Source: Ceratorhiza oryzae-sativae (taxonomy: Eukaryota; Basidiomycota; Agaricomycetes; Cantharellales; Ceratobasidiaceae). Taken from it: a stretch of 64,000 bases of DNA. A program made the translations under genes and the position numbers. Below, in pieces: positions 11,237-24,342 of this stretch (its first letter is position 1; every line of letters starts with the position of its first letter). Where the stretch lies: NCBI GenBank assembly GCA_030998015.1, contig JARWMV010000240.1, positions 1,240,001 through 1,304,000 of the forward strand, written 5' to 3'. A model generated the notes under the pieces. That model was not told the origin of the DNA and did no database searches. It saw only the letters and a list, made by a program, of their open reading frames with translations.

Positions 11237-14200
11237 CTACGCGTCCACGTAGCAATTGGCCCACTCGGTACCCAAATGCGTTTCGGTCAGATCCAGCTGC
11301 CACTGGCTCGGCTCAGGGATCGTTGCCACATTCTGTGGCCGCTTCAGTCCTCGCCGTAGGGCTGGCGGAACCCACACCAGCAGACACGAGTCGTGACCCA
11401 CGACCCAGCCATCCTCGTTCACAGTCCACCAGCTGTTGTCTGGTGGTGGGGGCGACGTGAGCATGTGCGAGTCCCAGATGCGGATTGTGCCATCGTAAGA
11501 GCACGAAGCAACGAGACGCCCGTCAGGTGAGCACGCTAATGACGTCACCAGGTTGGTGTGTGCATGAAACGGGCCGATGACAAGTTGACCTGTCTGCGCA
11601 TCCCATACACGAATGGTACGATCATATGACCCAGAAATGATGTGACGATTGTCAGAGAACACCGCCGATTCAACCGGGGCCCTATGTCCTGTGCATGGAC
11701 CAGTCACCACTTGTCCAGTCAGCGCATCCAGGACGACCACATCATCATCGGAAGAGCACAAGATCCGAGTGGCATCGGACGAGTACATGACAGAACTTGA
11801 AGAGCAGCTGAACGGGCCAGCAACAGTTGCTCCAGTCTGTGCGTCCCATACCCTCACAGTATTATCGTCTGGAGAACACGAGACGATGCGTGTGCCGTCG
11901 GGTGAGTATGCCACCGACAGAATCCAATGAGTGTGACCGGTGAATGGACCTGCCACGACGGAGCCAGACTGCACATCCCAAACTCGGATGGTCCGGTCGA
12001 CGGAGCCAGATGCGAGTCGACTGCCGTCGGGAGAGAACGCCACCGAGTTGACACTGTTAGTGTGGCCGTTGAGCGGTTGGCCTCTAAGCTGCCCAGTCCT
12101 TGCATCCCAGATGCGAATTGTGTGATCATCGGACCCAGAGGCGAGATAACCACCACATGGAGAGTACGCAACGGATAAAACTCCGCCGGTATGTCCCATG
12201 AGTGCATTATATCTCATCGTCCCCGCACCCACATCCCACACTCGCACAGTGTCGTCCTCCCCGCCAGACACGATGCAACTGCTGTCAGGTGAGAACGCGA
12301 CTGAATACACCCATCCGATATGCTCATCTGAACGACTAGCACGCGGGTATACATCCTCCAAGTCCCATTCACGGATCGCACCGTCACTCGAACATGACAC
12401 AACTCGAGCGCTGCCAGCCATGAACGCCGCAGAGTACACCCAGCTCGTATGCCCAGTGAACGGACCCGCAACAGTCTGCCCAGAACGAGCGCCCCAGACT
12501 CGGACAGTGCGATCGTGCGAGCCAGAGACGATGAGGCTGCTGTCTGAAGAGTACAAGACGCAGTGGACAATAGACGCGTGCCCCTCGAGCGGTTTACCAA
12601 CTTGTCTACCATTTTGTGGATCCCAAATGCGTATGGTGTAGTCTTCGGCACCAGAAGCGACGCGTTGACCATCGGGCGAGTATGTCACCGTTCGAACACG
12701 ACCCGAATGACCTTCTAGCGGATTGACACGCATCTGTTTCTTGCTTATACTCCACATGCGGACCGTCCCGTCGTCCGAGCCGGATACAACATGCTTGCCG
12801 CTGGGAGAGTAGGCTATCGAGTTCACGCCACCAGTGTGCCCTTCCAGCACAACCTTTGCTTTGGTGCCACCCGACGAGCTCCAGATGCGGATAGTGCAGT
12901 CAGCCGATCCAGAAGCGATATGTGCGCCATCGGGCGAGTATCCCACACACCAGACGGCACTCGTATGGCCGCGCAGTGGGTTTCTCGCTTCGCTCTGTGT
13001 GAGGCTGTTCCAGATGCGGATGGTACAGTCGTCAAATCCGCATGCCAAGCGCTTGCCATCCGGAGACAATGCAACACAAGTGCTTGGCTGACCGCCCGAG
13101 TTCATGGGACTGGCTATAAGGTTTCTGCTCTTGATGTCCCAGATCGATATGACGCCATCTCGGTCACAAGCGGTAATCGTCTGACGAGCAGGCACAATTG
13201 TTACGGCGCTTAACTCGGTTGACGTTTTCCAAACTGAGGATGCCGATGACTTGCTCTTGCCAGCATCAGCGGTGTAAGCCATGCCCGATGATGTTGAAAC
13301 CACAGACGAAGTAGGCTGGATATGCCGAGAATAGCACCTTGAAACTGCTCCTCCTGCGGGCCAAAGACGTAGGGCGGACACATATATGTGTGGTGTGCTT
13401 CGTGCAGCATCGCCAGACGCAAACGCATCGATGAATTGGCAGGCATCCACCGCAAGCTCATGAATATGCTCGCCTTGCTGAAACTTGGGTAGTCTCTGAG
13501 CTGCAGTAAGTGCACGATCCGTGAGATGCAATCAAGCTGCATACCTTTGTCCATTCGCAAAGGGCCTTCAGTGAGCCTGACTCACTATCTTTCAGATTGC
13601 CTGTCAAATTCAGGACTTCCATGCATAGCAGCAGCCGGCTTGATAGCACCTCTTCGACAGAGGCTAAAAGATCTTGCGCAGGCTCCGCCCGTTGCGCGTA
13701 TGTACCCCAAGTTCGGCAAGCATAGACCAATGGTTTATCGATGCACTTTTTGATTGTTTCCGACAGATTGGGAATGTCCTTGTCTAGTATATGCGACGAA
13801 GGTAGGTGGCAGATATTGAAAGGCGGATCCACGGCTTGAATTATCCTCATGAGCCCCAACGCAATTTTGGCGTTATGTTTCGCTGCGTCACACCAGAACT
13901 GGTTGGACCGACTCTTGTCAAACAGGTAATCCGAAAACGACTTGTGCAGGGTCGTGATCACCTCGTCATCCTGCTGGATATTCAACACTGATCGTAGTGG
14001 ATCAATCGCAACCAGCACACCCTCAGCGCCTTTCAGTCCGAGAATGAGCGAAATCATATGTGCTGTCGGTGGTTCCTGTACGCATATCACCGTATAAACG
14101 GTCGCTAGCATCTCGTCTTGCTCGTGCTTCTCAAGGGCAGGATTATGAATCGCATTCTCAAGTATCAAGCTGTATAGTGCATTGATGGCAGCATCAGGAC

Positions 14201-16082
14201 CTTTGGCTGCTGGAGCCGCAGTCAAAACATGCTCGAGTCGTTGCTGCGTTCTCCCAGGGCCACCGCCGGAAATGTAACGCACGATTGTAGCTGCATAAAT
14301 GAATAAACCGTCGGATCGTTCCACCAATATCGCAAGGTCGCTGGTCGAGACATTCGCGTGTCTCAGTCCGGCTGCGAGAAACCTGTGGATATCGTCCTGA
14401 ACGATGGATCGACTAATGTCGTGCAGGTGAAGCTCGGATCGCCCGCGATCCCCACCCCTGTTACACATCCGACGACGTATCTCGGGTTCTGGCCTGCCGG
14501 TCAGAAAGAACCTGACTGGGAGTTCTTTCGCATTCTCGAGTAGCAGGTCTAGGATATCCCCGACGGAAGAGGTATCGTTGCATTCATCCAGACCCTCGAT
14601 CACGATCAGGAGGTCCTCCGGGATTGACGGATTGATCTTTTTCAGTGGCTGAAACAACAATGTGTTGAATTGCGTCGCAATCTCGCGAGTGTGCACGTCA
14701 GGATCTTGATCTAATACTTGCGATAGGGCACATTTGAATGGGTACGAAAATTGGGCCAGCTGGTACGCGATTGTCGGCAAAATGAATCGTGCCTCGCAGC
14801 ACGTGGGAAGTCGTCGTGAGCAGAAGAAGTTGGCGGCTAGCCTTTTTTCAGCCTCGAGCTGTTTGCATAGGGTGAACGTGACGGTAGTCTTTCCGGTCCC
14901 AGCCATTCCATTTAGCCAGTATATTTTTTCGCCCAGTCTATCATCGCGCCAGGCTCTGAATCGCTCCAGCACCTGCAGACGGGTGTCTGGCGTGCATTCA
15001 TCGCGGTTGATTTGCTTCGCCTCGTTAGAGTTGTAATAGGCTGCATGAGACGGTGACAACCTGTCCAGATTCGATCTCTGTTGGATCAGTTTATGAGCAA
15101 TCCAGTCTACAATTTGGGATGCGGGTGATCATACTATTGCTACTCTTTCCAGGCCGAGCCAGATGTTGACATTAGCGTTCAGCTATCCAGCCAGATGAGT
15201 TCTTGTTGGCGCAAGCCATTCGCAAACTCACCAGCAGCCTGTTCACAAGGCTCTGGATACGCCGGTATGACCTCATCACATCTTCAATATCGGCTTGAGC
15301 TTGTGCGTATCCTTGAGAGCCGCCTCCTTGCTGCTTGAGACGCACGTAGTCGATTTCACGCTGCAATCCACTTTGCAGTCGGTCAGAACCATGATACCCC
15401 ATCCATGAGGCACATTTCATACCTCGCTAGATTGATAATGCTGGGTCGAATGCTGGGTGGTGTCTTGCTGCCGAATTGCTCCGCAAGATCATGAAAGTGC
15501 CAGTCGAGTGTCTTCCGGAGCAAGTCGTACTCTTCCTGCATTTCTCCTGAAACCTGGAGAAATGTGCGTTCATACCAGTCAGCATGTGAAGGATAAGTAC
15601 GGGTTCTGTTTGGTGGATTACCTGAAAGATTTCGGCGCAGGCAACAAACCCGTCGATGGCAGTCTTCAGAGGGCCAAACTCGTCGCCGCAATGCAACAGC
15701 GCTCCAGCAAATAGTTTTAATCCTTCCCACAACCTCCCCGAGGAGTCCATCTGGACCAACGGAGATGTGTGCGACGAGGGGTCGGGGTTATGGGTATTAG
15801 GCGCCTGCTCAGGCGTCGGAGCTGCGATCTCCTCAGATCCGTCGGGATTCAGTAATTCCAAGGTTTTGGCACTAAACGCTGCAAACGCATCGAAAGCAAA
15901 CGTTCGAACGGCCTTTCGGACACCCTGCCGCGTTGCATGTGCACCTGTGGGTTCAGGAGGTCGTGGCTACACCAGTCTCGTCAGAGTTGCACGTAGTAAC
16001 GGCTACATAGACATTCGCGTACACGATTCCTGGATTCGAGTAGTCTCTTCAATTTATCGAATGGATTGGAGTCGGGGGGCAT
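11237..16082 (-). CDS. NACHT-WD40 STAND receptor (NLR-like, HET-D/E type), apparently intact
   Basis: Seven exons join in phase: 16023-16082, 15622-15966, 15423-15553, 15232-15370, 15135-15182, 13545-15077, 11237-13495. Introns are 49-68 nt and the product is 1504 residues. The N-terminal about 240 residues form the helical region common in Agaricomycete NACHT-WD proteins (FGPLKTAIDGFVACAEIFQ, EEYDLLRKTLDWHF, DVMRSYRRIQSLVNRL, then LDRLSPSHAAYYNS). The NACHT domain has Walker A GMAGTGKTT and Walker B LLIVIEGLDEC, then PVRFFLTGRPEPEIRR. The C-terminus carries 14 WD40 repeats, each ending in forms such as DRTIRVWD or DCTIRIWN, enough for two seven-bladed propellers. By analogy with Podospora HET-D/E/R, the propeller should sense a ligand, NACHT should oligomerise with nucleotide, and the N-terminus should signal, possibly to cell death or heterokaryon incompatibility. 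No known effector domain was recognised at the N-terminus. Confidence 0.92.
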
Positions 16083-16200
16083 GGTCCGTGTGCTACCTGG
16101 GTGGTGGTCGAAAGCCGCACATGCGGCTTGCACGTGTTGTACTTTTGATTGCATATTCTCGACCAACATGGTAATTGACAAGGCTATAGATTCGACATGG

Positions 16201-18794
16201 TGTACAATTACCATTTCTGTCTACGGAAATATGTATCTGTGATGATATCGTAACTGTATCATCCGTCAAGGAATCGACCGATACCTGTATGGAAACAATT
16301 TGGATGAGACCTAGGATCCCATAGGAATGAGGTTCACATACCAGCACACGGTTCTCTCGTAAAATCGAGTCAGGCCATTGCAGCAGCGACCTCGCTTCGT
16401 AAGAGGGATTATGCATCCACAAAGGTCAAGCACCAGTGCTTCAGGTCGAACGTTAGCTACCGAATTTGCTCCTGTGTCGGCGTCTCTGATGCACGCAGGT
16501 TGCACAACCTCAACTCAGTGCTGCCCTGCCAACCACGCATATCAGAATTTAGCATGAAGGACATGATGAGCATCGCAATGAACTTACATTGCTTTGTCCC
16601 CTTCACATCGTCCGAGCACTTTGACAGCAGCTGCAGTAAGGGCAATAGCCTTGCTGTACGCGGTGGCGAACCAACGGCTGGCGCGCTGTGACGTATATCG
16701 ATCCGAACGCCTCTCCCGTGAAGATATCGTCAGACGGTTCGTGGAGTGATTTAGCGGGCAACGGGCAAATTCATAGGTCGCCACCTTCGAAAGAGGAGTT
16801 CGACAATCGACGCGAACAGTGCTACAAATTTTGCTGCCTGACCGTCCTGCCTGATGGCCACTCTCTGGAGTGTCGCGTCATCAACTCGTGCACTCTTTGA
16901 GCTGATAATTAGCAAACTAACTTTGCTTGGCGGACCAGCCCACCAAAAAGGTAAATGATCCTTGGTTCACCCAACTCTCATGTTCCCCCTGCTTTAACTT
17001 GGCCAACACACACATGTTCTCGGTGTCATTGTCGGGACGAGCGGGATGGTCGGTGTGTATCGGTGGGTTTGTGGGGTTCGCGGATGTAATGCAGAGACCA
17101 GCACAGACAATCACACACTCGCTAGGGAAGATTTAGCCATTGACACCATCTTCAGCACTGAGGAAATCTCAATGTGGACGTACTCAGTATCCATTTGCGG
17201 GTGTTAGCTCGGCTCCTGTTCCAACATGCTGGTCTCCAGGGGAGCCAGTTCCCCGGGCTCAGGGCCATGTTCACCGCGGCATGGCAAACTAGAGTATCAT
17301 GGTAATTGAAATCATCGCGTGTGTGCATTTGGAAGCGACACGGAGCACGACGCTCGACGAAGCCAGTGGATCACAACATGATGAGTAGGCTGTGGGCAGC
17401 AGACAAGAGGCTGGCACGTGGCGAAAGGGCCAGTGGCAATCCTAAGTCGCATGTACATGCTTTAGGATGCCGGTAAGCAATACAGCCCAGATGACAGGAC
17501 CTGCCTCACAGATTGTGTCCAGGTTGGCCGAAACAAGTGACACGGTTGAGGGACCGGATGTGTCTGCGTCCCGACACAGGCGATGAGGAGGGGCATTTTG
17601 ACTTGTCGCTAGAGTCGGCGGGAAACAGCGGGGAGTGGCAATGTCCTTGTTCTATCAGGGCAGGTGGATGGTGGACTGTGAGGTGCGCGTAGCGCACAAA
17701 CACACAAACGGCACAGCCACGCGGCTATGCCCTCTCGATCTCGATCTCACACACTCTCTAAGCGGACATTCGTTATCATTTCCTTTCATATCTAGACCCT
17801 ACACTGTCATTCCTCATCTACAGATACAGCTCATCATGTACGTAGTAAGGCAGACTCCTCGAATCCGAGACAGTTGGCAAGTCATCGCTCAGCCCTAAGC
17901 CTCGACACCGCCTTCCCCCATCTCGCATTCGACTTCTCGGCCTACCAGCCTTACATGGACGCAGGAACGAGGGACCGGCTGCTGACAAAGCCTTGACGCT
18001 GGATTGCTGACAAGAGTGCTGGTTGTCCTGCTCATAATGCATAGGCTCATCTGGCTGGCCAACACTCGCGACCCACTCGCTGGGACATCGAGCCAAACTC
18101 TCAATCGCTGCCTGTAGCTTTTTACCAGCCGCAAACCGGTGGCTGTGAACGCTTGGCGGAACCCATTGTAATACTAATTCTGGCATATTTGGCACCTGTC
18201 TGTGCTTGTTGATCCTCATCAAGTAGCTTTCGTCATAGCTCGCTAACTCATCTGAGCTACAGCAATTTCTCCTTGCACTGGCTCCTTGCAACAGCAGTTT
18301 GTTCGGCCAGACATTCATGGCAAACGGCCGGCACAGGACTGGAATTGGTTGATTGACCAAACATGACACACAATCTACACGCATCTTATACACCGACACC
18401 AATCTAGTTACTCTTCCATAGCCGTTCTCGAAAGCCTAGCCACCCCCTGGACCGAAGCCGGTGTGACTGCTTGGCGCGCTCCCGACACGCCACGCCTAGT
18501 ACAAGCTATGTCGCCGTTTGCTCAGAACACAACGTATGGCAATGCAGTCTCGTGAAGGACCAGAAGTCGCAGTGAATGTGCCTGAGCGCGCCGACGTTGA
18601 GCACGAGGGGCATTCTCCACGTCCAAGTTCAGTTCATCATAGCCGCTGTGGCGTGTGCCACCTCCTGCGTCAAGGTTGCCAACTAAACAAACCGACCACT
18701 CAGACAGTATGGAAACCCGATAACCTGTGGTGGCCTCGCGCCCAACGGCAGCCTGAAAAGATTCGCATCAAGTCTGCAATGTCATGTCCAATAT
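16201..18794. other. Intergenic spacer between the two duplication copies
   Basis: No gene could be supported. A minus-strand frame at 17818-18402 (194 codons) has no recognisable domain and no support from the duplication. A short run of TCGATC words followed by CACACTCTCT lies near 17735-17760. Confidence 0.35.
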
Positions 18795-19129
18795 AGAATA
18801 GCCCCACCTCGGCCACATTGCACAACCTACACCATGGTGCCTGGAGGTAATACAGCCCAAACAGCGGTTTGCAAGTGCTGGAAGATGTGCAACCATGAAA
18901 CAAGCGACGTGTTGACGCATTCAGACGCCATCCAGTTGAGTGTCTGAATGATACCCGGTAATCCCATGAAAGGTGAGTTGTCGTTCCTGCATTGTTCCCA
19001 GAGGGTGAATAAATATGCGCGGATCACGCATGATTACCCCCAGCTCGATGCATTCCTATGAAAGTACAAATCAGCTCTGTCCCAGGCTCTCCCATGCCCC
19101 TGGATGCTCGACCCCAATCAAACCTCAAA

Positions 19130-20710
19130 GGATTCAACTCACCAAAGCGGACCATTTTATACCTTGATCTGGATCTCATTTCCGCCTGTCTTTCTGAGCG
19201 CCCCGATATCATGAATGAACAGGATCCGAATCCCGCCCATGATATAGGCGCTATAAGCCGCGAAAGGTGCTTGGAGGTACGGCGCCAAGAGCTAGGTGAA
19301 TCAGTCGAAAATTGAATTTGGCACCCCACAATGGTGATGAGACGCTCACAAAATATAACTGCATATTCCACAATCCCGCCTGCGCGCACCAGGTCCGGCA
19401 CCTCGGATCCACCTATTGAAAGAACGGATACCCAGCGCTCAGCGACACCAGTTTAGCGTCACCCTCGGTCGAATCGCCCTCTAACACGCTGGCTAAGACC
19501 TTGGATCCAAGCTCCATTTACTGGCACATGCGCACACCATCAGCACAAGGCGCGCAAATGTTCCAGCCCCTCTTATCTGGTCGACTGCCGAGCCGAAATT
19601 ATTGAAACCGCTCATTATCTCATTTTTCTTATCCCGAGCTCGGCACTGTCACACTTGCAGCAGGTGAGTGCCTCGTGCCAACTCTTCCTCGAACGATTGT
19701 CGGTGCAGGATAGGGGCGAACGCGTTCGCATGGATGAAAAACAGGTCGACAAGGGACTGTAGGAGAGCAGGGGCAGGGAGCACAACTTCGCTGAAGTGAG
19801 GTTCGGCATTCACTTCGGTCAAACTCGGAAGGCCTGTTGCCCATACATCTCTCGCTAATGCCCGCTGTTCTGGAGGAGTGGGCTGCCAAAACTCGGGCCG
19901 CCGCTGGCGAATACGAACTCGCGGAGGCTTCGGGCGAGGAAACGGCGTGGATGGAAATATGTTCGACAGGTTATCAATCTGCGGGTAACCAGTACTCGTC
20001 CAGAAAGCGGGTGGATTGGACACGTGCTGGCTCGGTGCGGATCTCTCCTCGTACGCGCTCAACGATAGCTCCTCGTACTCTTGCTTGAGCTCTTTTGCAT
20101 CCCGAAGAAGGATTTCTCCACTCGATTGGCCGTGATAACGCGGTTCCTTTGGCCTCGTCGACGCTGTCTCGGACCAGTACGTATCCTTGCGCAAAGATGG
20201 GTTGTGTTGGCTATAACCAAGATCTGGGTCTGACTTGACCGTGAGCCGGACCTGCTTGAGCAGTTCAGCCGCCGCCGAGACGCCGTGCGAATCCTCAGGC
20301 TGAACACGCGGGGGCGAAGCGGGTAGAGTCGGGGCGTTGGACGAAGAGGCCACAGCCGGTGCGACACTCGATTGGACAGCGGGTTGGGCGACGCGAGGAG
20401 GAGCAGCCCCCGCCAGGGTCTCGAGCTCTCGGTTAAGATTTATCCCGGGCAAGATCTTCCAAGAATCGGTATGTCGTCATCGGACACAGCGAGGAAACCC
20501 ACTGACCTCGCGCAGCTTTTTCTCGAGCTTGCCGACTTGAGTCTCGAGGTATGCGACATAGCTGTCAGTTTGTGAGCGTAGCCGTCATCTCGGAGTCATG
20601 GACACTCACGAGGGCGATGGAGGTGACCGTCCAGATGGTCTGGGACCGAGTACCCAGGAACAAATGACATTGTTTTCTTCGCATCATCCACACCGCTCGT
20701 CGACCGATTG
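19130..20710 (-). pseudogene. Decayed Zn2Cys6 transcription factor, copy 2 (longer remnant)
   Basis: Reading down the minus strand, the first recognisable part is a ruined Zn cluster at about 20690-20640 (CEENNVICSW preceded by a TGA). It is followed by SPPSPSYV, and after a short intron by YVAYLETQVGKLEKKLRE, the coiled-coil linker typical after a Zn2Cys6 cluster. A frame of 267 codons (20452-19649) then carries a disordered linker and the start of the fungal_trans domain (VDLFFIHANAFAPILHRQSF). Below it the domain goes on out of frame: LVLMVCACASKWSLDPR, a lost base, SLSAGYPFF, then YLQAPFAAYSAYIMGGIRIL and HDIGALRK. Intact relatives act as nuclear regulators of gene expression. This copy has stops and at least one deletion, so a working factor is unlikely. 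Confidence 0.72.
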
Positions 20711-21410
20711 AGGAGATCTGCAAGGCACCTAAAATAAATTTCGTATCTTGGTCGGCGCGACACATGACGCGTAGAGGGATAGACGGCGAACCTTGTTCGT
20801 GGGACATGGCTTTCATTCGGATGTTTAGGCAGGCTGCATCATGGCACCGTCGAGGACTGTGCTATTTTATTGGCATATTTCCTGAGCGTTTTGTGGGGGC
20901 CGAGAGGAGACTGGTGGATCTCAGCACCGGTGATTTTGTTGCGCTCGGCGTGTGGCGTTGTTTCTTCTCGGAGAACTTTGGGCCAAACCCTTACTGACCA
21001 ATTCATGATTTGTCCATGTGTATTCACAATTTAGTGCTCTCACAACTTCATTGGATGATACACCCCCATGTCTAGGTCGCAGTCAGTCGCATCCAACACT
21101 CGCCACAATGTTGCTGAACAAGTACCGGAAGGGGAAAACAAAGTCTGTGCGGAAATGGTCTATCCATGATCCCCTCTCCATCACAGCATCCTATCGTTGA
21201 CCTTTGACTCCTCCACACATGGCGGCTTGGTATACCGATTCCGTTCGTTAGATCGGTCAACGCATTCCACAATTAAGGAAGGCTCACCAACGACGATGTG
21301 TCAAGCCTCATCGAGGCGGCAACTCGGTTGAGGATCGTCACGCTTTCTCTCCTCCGTTAGAACCGCGCACCGAACCATGCCTCGCTCGTACATAAAACCC
21401 CCACACCACC

Positions 21411-22752
21411 AATACCAATCTTGTTGTTTTTTTAGGTCAGATTTATTTAGCATCGTTTCAGGGCTAGGCCCCATGGTGTGACGTATGAGAACAATACAGA
21501 CGAGCAGTCCGAGGCGTACTAGTGGGCGGAAGATTCAAGGGAGACTTGTGGTGGAGGAGCGAAAGGCCAGGCTGTATACCACATGCTATATCATCTGAAA
21601 CTAGGGCCTATGTAAATCGGCAGAAGGCCCGAGGGCCGGAGCTAGGAGGGGAGATGCATCGCGGCCAGAGAACAGAGGAAACTATCTAAGAGAATCATTG
21701 AAGCGGCCTGTAGCCCTGAGAAAATCGAATAGAGAAAGGGTTTCTGTAGCGGAGAGGAGGAAGTCTCGTGATAGCGGGTCGAGGTCGGCGGACTCGAGGT
21801 AGATGTAACGTTCGGCAGCGTAGTGGGAACAGCGTAGTAGAAAGTGCGCGACTGTTTCTGGATAGCCTTTTCAGTCATCACAGTCCGGGGAATTTTTGGT
21901 CTGGTTGCGGTGCAGGTGGTGGTTTAGCGGGACGTATCTAGTGATCAGGCCGAAGAGTGTCTCCCTCGACCTCGGGAGGCCTTGGGTGTGTGCTAGGAAG
22001 TTCGAAGGGGAGAGGATGGTGTATCTGTGATGAAGCTGGATTCCTGCGGGGGGTGCCCAGCCAGAAACGATCGCCAGCCAGCCGGTTTTCTTCTCTCAGG
22101 TGTCTTATAAACGTGTTTGGGTTTATGAGCAGGTGTGGCGGGAGGAGCGCTCTGGGTGTGGCGAACTGAGGGTAGGGTTTGCCCCGAGCTGCTAGTTTCG
22201 ATTCTGTGTTTGCTCTTTCGTGTCGTGTAATACCCGAGTGTCCTGGGCACCAAAGGATTCGAGCTTCCGTTCCTCCTTTCTTGTTTCTGACCTTCAGCAA
22301 GCTCCGCCTAGCGGCCTTCATCATCCAGTGGGCGACCCGTACCATGCTCCCCAGAACACCTTTGATGGCCAGCTGCGAGTCTCGAAAGATTGTGGCTTCT
22401 GTCCCTCCTCCATGAAGCTCAAGGAGGTGTATCGCTATCAGGATGGCTGTGACCTCCGCGTGCAACGCAGAGTGGTTTTCCCGGCTCCCGAGCCGTAAGC
22501 CCAACGTGTGATTAATTCTCCCGTTTTCTCGAAGCACAGCTGCCGCCCCAACCCCTTCCAGCGAGCGTGAGCGGTTCGCAAAGATCTGTAGGTCCGACTG
22601 ATCCAGCCGCGCTTCCACAATCGCCTCGGTGCGAGCCGGGAATGCAGGGCCGGTTGCTGGGGTTGGGATTCTCCTTGCGGTGCTTCGCCTTTCAAAGTTT
22701 GCTGGGTTGCAGCCTGAGGACTGCATCAGGTGTTGTAGGGGTAAATACCAAT
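21411..22752 (-). mobile_element. 5'-truncated non-LTR (LINE, Tad/I-like) retrotransposon with 9-bp target duplication
   Basis: The insertion is 21420-22743, flanked by AATACCAAT at 21411-21419 and 22744-22752. The uninterrupted site is seen in copy 1 near 9680. The element lies on the minus strand and ends in a short A-rich tail (TAAAAAAACAACAAG read on the minus strand). It keeps only the 3' end of ORF2: an RNase H domain at 22726-21980 (ALHAEVTAILIAIHLLE, FRDSQLAIKGV, WCPGHSGITRHERANTESK). A C-terminal Cys-His region follows (CDD-stop-KGYPETVAHFLLRCSHY). A frameshift near 21980 and a TGA at about 21880 make it dead. Reverse transcriptase and endonuclease parts are missing, as expected for 5' truncation. 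Confidence 0.9.
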
Positions 22753-24342
22753 GTTATAGTAGCTGCTCTAGTTCCGACTTTTGCACCTCGGGAAATCTAC
22801 ATCCAGGATCCTCTCTGGCCCCTCCATGCCTCGATCAAACATGTGATATCTGTGAATGGCCGGTCGATTTTGTGTGCAACGGGGTGCTGTTGATTGGCAT
22901 AATATACGCAGGCATGGGCGCGAACAGTGGGCATAGCGTTCTATAAGCTAATGCAGAGCTTCAACTCAACGCACCGAGGGACATGGCGGCTTCAATTAAG
23001 CCACAGTGGCGGGATGAAATCGGTGGAAAGCCCGTGGCACGATTTCCCAGTTACCGAGTGCGATCGGCAGAACCGTATAAGGGTTGGAAGTGGGACTGGA
23101 AACTGCGCACGCTCAATACGTTAGCGTTCTACCGGTTGAATGAAAGCATTGTGTGCCAACTCACCCAGGTCGTCGTGCTATCAAAACCGACTGTCCTCCT
23201 GTCTGGGACACGGATCTGTTCGATGCGAGCCACTCAACGCACTAACCCCACACCGCATGAATCAAGACTCTCGAGTGTCCAAGCTCAAACGAGCGACGGG
23301 GTGCCACGCAGTTCATCAACAACCGAGCTAAAAGCGGTCTTTGCTGCTCTCGCGGTCAACGACCGCAACCATGCCAAAGGGTGGGAAATGGTTAGCTTCG
23401 TCTCTGACCGACGCCGAGACATCAGCAAGCGCACCCGTCTGCTGGCTATGCGCTACTTTGGGCGAACTCCACTGGGTGTGCATCGGATTGAAGGCGCTCC
23501 CCGCCTAACTCCAATACTCGGACATGGCTTGGCCACCACCATGCCCTGAAAGATCGTCGATCACGGTCGAAATCATGTTCTAGGGGTTCTTGCCGGCTAA
23601 TATGTCTGTCTGAGGGATATGGAGTTCCGCCAGACAACCGCTCGGACGGGTGATGGCGCACACGAGGGAGACTTGGACGGGTGACATGGCGAAAATGACG
23701 CAAGGGTGAAGACCGAGACGAGTACCTCTTGTGACTCCGGACGATGAGTGGTAGGCGGCCACCACAAGTCAAGTAGAGGGTGATGTAACCAGGAAACCGA
23801 GCAGAACGGCAAGCTAAGCGCTGATTCACCTATTGCGCATAACCACATCCTTCCACTCACCATCCTTGGTGACCACACACCAGTCTGTCTAGCCACGCTG
23901 GATAATCGAGTCATGTGCAAGTGGTCAAAGGTGCACTTGTGCGCCCAATCTGCAGCCCCTCATGCCACGAACCTGCGATATGCATATCAAGTCTGTGAGT
24001 GTTCGTACTGCTCGGCAGCCTTGCGCATTTAGACGCACCGCTCGCTTAGCTATTGTACATTTAGTCATGAAGTGATCTTTTGTATATTTCGCTTCTGTGA
24101 CAATATTCTATCTTTCAGAATCATATTCTAGCACAAATACCTGCCTGTAGATTCCATCCTGCCTGGTCGTGTATTTCTGATTATACCCTGACAAATATCA
24201 TGCTTTGACCTTCGTTCATGTCCACAACTTCGGACGACATACGCCAAGAATATTACATAGAAAATCACACAAAAAATCACATAGAAAATCACACTCCCCT
24301 GCTTGTACCTGCCCTGTAGTTTGCCGACCGATGACTCGCATT
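22753..24342. other. Duplicated non-coding region upstream/downstream of receptor copy 2
   Basis: Matches 9680-11236. A plus-strand frame at 22983-23549 is open but is broken by stops in copy 1, so it is probably chance. From about 23580 on the two copies are nearly identical. Confidence 0.4.

Larger units (their letters stand above)
7715..16200 (+). repeat. Segmental duplication, copy 1 (about 8.5 kb)
   Basis: The stretch matches 18795-29330 in the same orientation over its whole length. Anchors are a block around 7740-8040 (matching 18815-19100), 8050-8640 (19120-19720), 9120-9700 (20829-21419), 9680-10990 (22750-24070) and 11000-16190 (24090-29330). Similarity is roughly 80-85% at both ends and very high in the middle. 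Each copy holds a transcription-factor remnant and a NACHT-WD40 receptor gene. Borders are approximate, judged by eye. Confidence 0.85.

Noticed and set aside
17818..18402. 194-codon minus-strand frame in the spacer
   Set aside because: No domain, no signal, unlikely composition, and no support from neighbours.
22983..23549. 188-codon plus-strand frame in duplication copy 2
   Set aside because: The homologous stretch in copy 1 (about 9903-10470) is broken by several stops, so it is likely chance.
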